This document shows, in pieces, positions 60,674-64,000 of a stretch of DNA of 64,000 bases. Within the stretch, counting starts at the first letter, position 1. Every line of letters starts with the position of its first letter. The stretch is from contig NZ_BDBZ01000037.1 of assembly GCF_001613245.1 (NCBI RefSeq), forward strand, positions 1 to 64,000, in the 5' to 3' direction. The translations under genes and the position numbers were made by a program. A model generated the notes under the pieces. It was given only the letters and a program-made list of their open reading frames with translations, had not been told where the DNA came from and made no database searches. This DNA is from Nocardia speluncae NBRC 108251. GTDB taxonomy: Bacteria; Actinomycetota; Actinomycetes; Mycobacteriales; Mycobacteriaceae.

Positions 60674-61510
60674 ATGGTCCACAGCGATTTCACCGTGTCC
60701 GCATCGCGGCCACCACAAGCACCGGCCGACCAGAACCACCCCCACACCCGGGACTCCCTCGCGAAGGACATGAGGACACTGGGGCTGCGCAGCGGCGACC
60801 TGGTGTTGGTACACGCAAGCCTGAAGTCACTGGGGTGGACGTCCGGTGGAGCCGTCGCCGTCATCCAGGCACTACAAGACGTACTCACGCCCTGGGGCAC
60901 ACTCGTCGTTCCGACTCATACATCAGGCTTGACCGATCCCACGAGATGGCAGAACCCTCCCGTCCCCCCGGAATGGGTACCGCAGGTGCAGGCCAGTTTG
61001 CCGGCCTTCGATCCCGAACGGACCCCCAGCGAGTGGATGGGAGCGGTTGCCGAGACTCTGCGCACCTGGCCCGATGTGCAGCGCAGCCACCACCCCCACG
61101 TCTCGTTCGCCGCGTGGGGCGCCGACGCGGCGGCCATCGTCGACGACCACGAGCTCAGCATGTCACTCGGGGAGGGCTCACCACTGGCACGCTTGTACGA
61201 CCACCACGCACGAGTGCTGCTGATCGGCACCAACAACTGCACCAGCCTGCACCTCGCGGAGGTTCGCGCCGGCACGGCGACCGCGATAACCCAAGGCGCC
61301 CCGGTCCTCCGCGACGGACAACGGCAATGGGTGCAATTCTCGGACCTGGACTACGACGACACCCACTTCGCCGACATCCTCGACGAATTCGCCGCAGCAC
61401 AACCGGCCCACACCAGCACCGGGCGGCTCGGATCGGCGGTCGCCCGGCTGCTGGAACAGCGGCCCTTGGTCGATTTCGCCACCGGTGCGCTGGGCAGAAA
61501 GGTCGAATAG
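60674..61510 (+). CDS. AAC(3)-family antibiotic N-acetyltransferase
   Basis: 278 residues from ATG 60674 (GTG 60638 also open). The family pattern is clear: DLVLVHASLKSLGWTSGGAV, GTLVVPTHTSGLTD, FDPERTPSEWMGAVAETLRT, RSHHPHVSFAAWGADA and NNCTSLHLAEVRAGTA. Members transfer acetyl from acetyl-CoA to the 3-amino group of aminoglycosides; many chromosomal actinobacterial homologues have no proven resistance role. Monocistronic. Confidence 0.87.
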   Translation: MVHSDFTVSASRPPQAPADQNHPHTRDSLAKDMRTLGLRSGDLVLVHASLKSLGWTSGGAVAVIQALQDVLTPWGTLVVPTHTSGLTDPTRWQNPPVPPEWVPQVQASLPAFDPERTPSEWMGAVAETLRTWPDVQRSHHPHVSFAAWGADAAAIVDDHELSMSLGEGSPLARLYDHHARVLLIGTNNCTSLHLAEVRAGTATAITQGAPVLRDGQRQWVQFSDLDYDDTHFADILDEFAAAQPAHTSTGRLGSAVARLLEQRPLVDFATGALGRKVE

Positions 61511-61584
61511 TTCCCGCGGACACAGCCGGTCAGCTCGGTAATGACGCTCAACCATCATCACGGACATGTCGTCGATGGACGGTC

Positions 61585-62184
61585 CTATTGCGCATCGACC
61601 GGGGGCCGCTGCGTGCCGGGGCGCACATGTGCGCGTGTTCCGTGCGGGCCGAACAGGATCAGCAACTCGACCGCAGCCCCGTCTGCGCTGCCCAGCCAAT
61701 GCGGCAGGGATGTATCGAATTCGGCGGCCTCACCGGCCGGTAACGTCAGGTCACGGTTGCCCAGGATCAGCCGCAGCCGGCCGTTGAGGACGTACAGCCA
61801 TTCGAAGCCGTCGTGTGTCTGCGGTGTGGGTTCCGGCGGTTGCGACCGGGCCGGAATCATCATCTTGAACGCCTGCACCCCACCTGGACGCCGGGTGAGC
61901 GGGATGTACACCATTCCGGCTCGCTGGATCGGCTTCAGGTGGATCCGGGGATCACCGGTCCGCGGGGCGCCCACGAGATCGTCGAGTGGAACATCGTAGG
62001 TACGCGCCAGCGGTAGCAGCAATTCCAGACTGGCCCGGCGTTGCCCGCTCTCCAGCCGGGACAACGTGCTCTCGGAGACTCCGGTCTTTTCCGCCAGGTC
62101 GGCGAGGGTGATTCCGCGGTCACGGCGCAGCGCGCGTAACCGCGGGCCCACCACATCGAGCACTTCTTCCGTTTCTCGGTCCAT
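61585..62184 (-). CDS. XRE-cupin regulator
   Basis: 199 residues from ATG 62184. Helix-turn-helix GITLADLAEKTGVSESTLSR then LESGQRRASLELLLPLAR, followed by a cupin barrel (HDGFEWLYVLNGRLRLILGN, DLTLPAGEAAEFDTSLPHWL). Such regulators sense small ligands and often control a neighbouring transporter or enzyme; here the divergent alpha/beta hydrolase gene is the candidate. Confidence 0.88.
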   Translation of the reverse strand: MDRETEEVLDVVGPRLRALRRDRGITLADLAEKTGVSESTLSRLESGQRRASLELLLPLARTYDVPLDDLVGAPRTGDPRIHLKPIQRAGMVYIPLTRRPGGVQAFKMMIPARSQPPEPTPQTHDGFEWLYVLNGRLRLILGNRDLTLPAGEAAEFDTSLPHWLGSADGAAVELLILFGPHGTRAHVRPGTQRPPVDAQ

Positions 62185-62300
62185 CCGGGCATCTTGCCGG
62201 AACCGCAAGACTTCGTGCCAGGTGGCGGCACGGTCGGTGAGACTGAACCGGCCCTGTTACCAGGGACTTCGATGGCTTCACCTCCACAGAACGGATCGCG

Positions 62301-63320
62301 ATGACCACCGCAACCAGGCCACCGGCGCGTCGAGCTCTGCGCACGGCGGCGGCCGCCACGCTCGCCTGCCTGCTCACGCTCTGTGCCGCGGCATGCGGCC
62401 CGCCGAACGCCGCCGAGATTCCCCCGTACGCCGCGGCCACCCACGAAGACCCCGACTTCGAAGGCGCCTTCCGCCACGAATTCGCCGATATCGACGGCGT
62501 CCGCATGCACTACGTGACCGGCGGCACCGGTACACCGGTGGTACTGATCCACGGTTGGCCGCAGACCTGGTACGGCTGGTGGCCGATCATGCCCGAACTC
62601 GCCGAACACCACACCGTCTACGCTGTCGACCTTCCCGGGCTGGGTGACAGCACCGGATCGCCGAGCGGCTATGACAAAGCCACTCTCGCCCGCTACATCC
62701 ACACCTTGATCGCCGAGCGGCTCGGGGTGCGCAACGCGCGCGTCGTGGGACACGATTTCGGTGCCGCGGTGGCGTTCCAGTACGCCGCCCAGTTCCCGGA
62801 CGACACTGCACGACTCGGCTACTTCGATCTCCCGCTACCCGGCCCCGCGATCGATGCCGGCACCTACCGGACAATGAGCTGGCATATCGCCTTCCATTCC
62901 CAGCGGTGGGTTCCCGAGGCAGTGGTGGGCGACGACGTCCGGGAATACCTTGCCCTGTTCTACCCCCAGGTCGCCTTCGGCGGAACAGCTTTCGGCGGTA
63001 GATCGGCCCGATCACCGTTCACCGATGCCGAGATCGACGAGTATGCCCGGACATACGCCCGCCCCGAAGCACTGACCGGCGGCTTCGAGCTGTACCGCAG
63101 CCTCGACGTGGATGTCCGCGCTACCGTCGAGGCGGCACCTGTCCGGGTCCCGACTCTGCTGCTGACCGCCCACGGGCAGCTCGAACCGGTTCGCGCCACC
63201 GTGGCCCCGCGGATAGCCGAAATCGTCCGGGCAGTGGACGTACCGAACGCCGGGCACTGGCTCATCGAGGAGAACCCCCGGTTCGTCACGACGGAACTAC
63301 TGCGTTTCCTCGACGGCTGA
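62301..63320 (+). CDS. Lipoprotein alpha/beta hydrolase (epoxide hydrolase/dehalogenase-like)
   Basis: 339 residues with a lipoprotein signal ending CAAAC-G. VVLIHGWPQTWYGWWPIMPE is the oxyanion HGWP motif, RVVGHDFGAAVAFQYAAQFP holds an Asp nucleophile (GHDFG), and VPNAGHWLIEENP has the catalytic His. An Asp nucleophile with HGWP suits epoxide hydrolases or haloalkane/fluoroacetate dehalogenases. Divergent from the XRE-cupin regulator, which likely controls it. Located outside the cytoplasmic membrane. Confidence 0.85.
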   Translation: MTTATRPPARRALRTAAAATLACLLTLCAAACGPPNAAEIPPYAAATHEDPDFEGAFRHEFADIDGVRMHYVTGGTGTPVVLIHGWPQTWYGWWPIMPELAEHHTVYAVDLPGLGDSTGSPSGYDKATLARYIHTLIAERLGVRNARVVGHDFGAAVAFQYAAQFPDDTARLGYFDLPLPGPAIDAGTYRTMSWHIAFHSQRWVPEAVVGDDVREYLALFYPQVAFGGTAFGGRSARSPFTDAEIDEYARTYARPEALTGGFELYRSLDVDVRATVEAAPVRVPTLLLTAHGQLEPVRATVAPRIAEIVRAVDVPNAGHWLIEENPRFVTTELLRFLDG

Positions 63321-63547
63321 ACGCCCGGCGGTGCGGTCCGACGGACGCGCTCGGCCCCGGCAACCCGAACCGTTGCGGGGGCCGATAGTGCACCCAGAAC
63401 AGTGGAAGTCCGAGCGGCCGCGAACTCGTGCCTGTTCCGCCTCACCGGCACGCACCCACCGGGCGATCTCTCAGCACAGCTGTTTCTATAGCTTGCTCCG
63501 TGCTCACAACCTCGGTGGCAGGGTCCGGACCGGCGGATGGGGCGATG

Positions 63548-64000
63548 TCACGCAGGGACGCCGAGCGGCGGGTGCTCGAGCACGCGAGGCTTGTACTCGA
63601 CCAGCTGGATACGGCCGTCGAAGGTTCGGTGATCGACCATCTCGAGGGCGACGTCCGGATAGCCGTCGTAGATACGTTCTGCGCCCGTGGCCCCGGTGAT
63701 CACCGGGAACATCACGACCCGGAAGCGGTCGACGAGTCCGGCTCGCAGCAGGGACCGGCACAGGCTGAGGCTGCCGATCGTGCTGAGGAGCCCCACCCCA
63801 CTCGACTTCATGGCGCGAACCGCCTCGACGGCGTCTTCGCGGACCAGCGTGCAGTTGGCCCACGTCAGTGGCGCCTCGAGTGAGGAGGAGAACACCACCT
63901 TGGACGCCCGCGTGAGCTCATCGACGGACGCCTCTTCTTCGGGCCTGAACTCGTCCTGGCCGTCCGGGACCTCACCGGCGGCGAAGCCCGACATCAGGCG
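63548..64000 (-). CDS. RibD/DHFR-like reductase, C-terminal part (runs off window)
   Basis: The frame is open to the window edge, so the N-terminal NADPH-fold start lies outside. The visible part contains RASKVVFSSSLEAPLTWANC, MKSSGVGLLSTIGSLSLCRS, LLRAGLVDRFRVVMFPVITG and FDGRIQLVEYKP, the pattern of small RibD C-terminal/dihydrofolate reductase-like proteins (YwjB/YyaP type). Stop at 63548. Target unknown. Confidence 0.82.
   Translation of the reverse strand, partial: RLMSGFAAGEVPDGQDEFRPEEEASVDELTRASKVVFSSSLEAPLTWANCTLVREDAVEAVRAMKSSGVGLLSTIGSLSLCRSLLRAGLVDRFRVVMFPVITGATGAERIYDGYPDVALEMVDHRTFDGRIQLVEYKPRVLEHPPLGVPA

Overview
The window is high-GC DNA with GTG and TTG starts, many ATGA or GTGA gene overlaps, a type VII secretion-like (WXG100-like) protein, and MmyB-like, IclR, LacI, TetR and GntR regulators. 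This fits a Mycobacteriales actinomycete, most likely Nocardia or a close relative. The call comes from gene content and protein style, not from a marker gene; no rRNA, tRNA or CRISPR array was recognised.

1-3 kb holds a minus-strand operon: a WXG100-like secretion substrate, a small broken gene, and a protein that leaves the window inside a Gly-Gly-Thr-Pro repeat. 3.8-26.2 kb is dominated by catabolism: a 2OG-Fe(II) oxygenase; a LacI repressor divergent from glutaryl-CoA dehydrogenase plus a class III CoA-transferase (a glutarate-to-crotonyl-CoA pair); a six-gene operon (MFS carrier, FCD-GntR, ICL/PEP-mutase lyase, hydantoinase-like amidohydrolase, isochorismatase-like amidase, FAD oxidoreductase) that should import a cyclic amide or imide, open it and process the product; a large acyl-CoA dehydrogenase; and an IclR-controlled operon (second ICL/PEP-mutase lyase, aconitase-superfamily dehydratase in two subunits, MFS carrier, acyl-CoA ligase) that looks like a hydrate, cleave and activate route for an alkyl-maleate or alkyl-malate type diacid.

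26.2-43 kb is accessory DNA: a broken Ntn-hydrolase-like gene of lower GC, small coupled ORFs, a helical protein of unknown role and a HAD phosphatase. It then holds an unusual locus in which a TPR/XRE regulator is divergent from a tightly overlapping operon (82-aa protein, 100-aa protein, 27-aa membrane micropeptide, SAM-methyltransferase-like protein, CYTH protein), followed by a methyltransferase and Nudix genes. Truncated copies of pieces of this locus lie at 36.2, 37.4, 39.85-40.5, 41.4, 42.4 and 48.0 kb. The 27-aa micropeptide is intact in three of these places. A toxin-tip fragment (DUF6973-like) with a lipoprotein partner lies inside the same mosaic.

44-53 kb is ordinary small regulon material: an MmyB-like regulator with an SDR, TetR with DUF1772, hydrolases, GNAT, an ArsR-like regulator and a lipoprotein serine hydrolase. 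53.6-59.6 kb looks like a defence island: a RloA/RloB ATPase-TOPRIM pair, then a nucleosidase plus large membrane protein pair sharing a short motif, divergent from an NrtR-type Nudix regulator across a perfect palindrome. 60-64 kb has a frameshifted membrane protein, an AAC(3)-family acetyltransferase, an XRE-cupin regulator, a lipoprotein alpha/beta hydrolase and a partial RibD/DHFR-like reductase.

The number of single-frameshift or single-stop lesions is high. Some may be sequencing errors rather than true decay; this is flagged where it matters.
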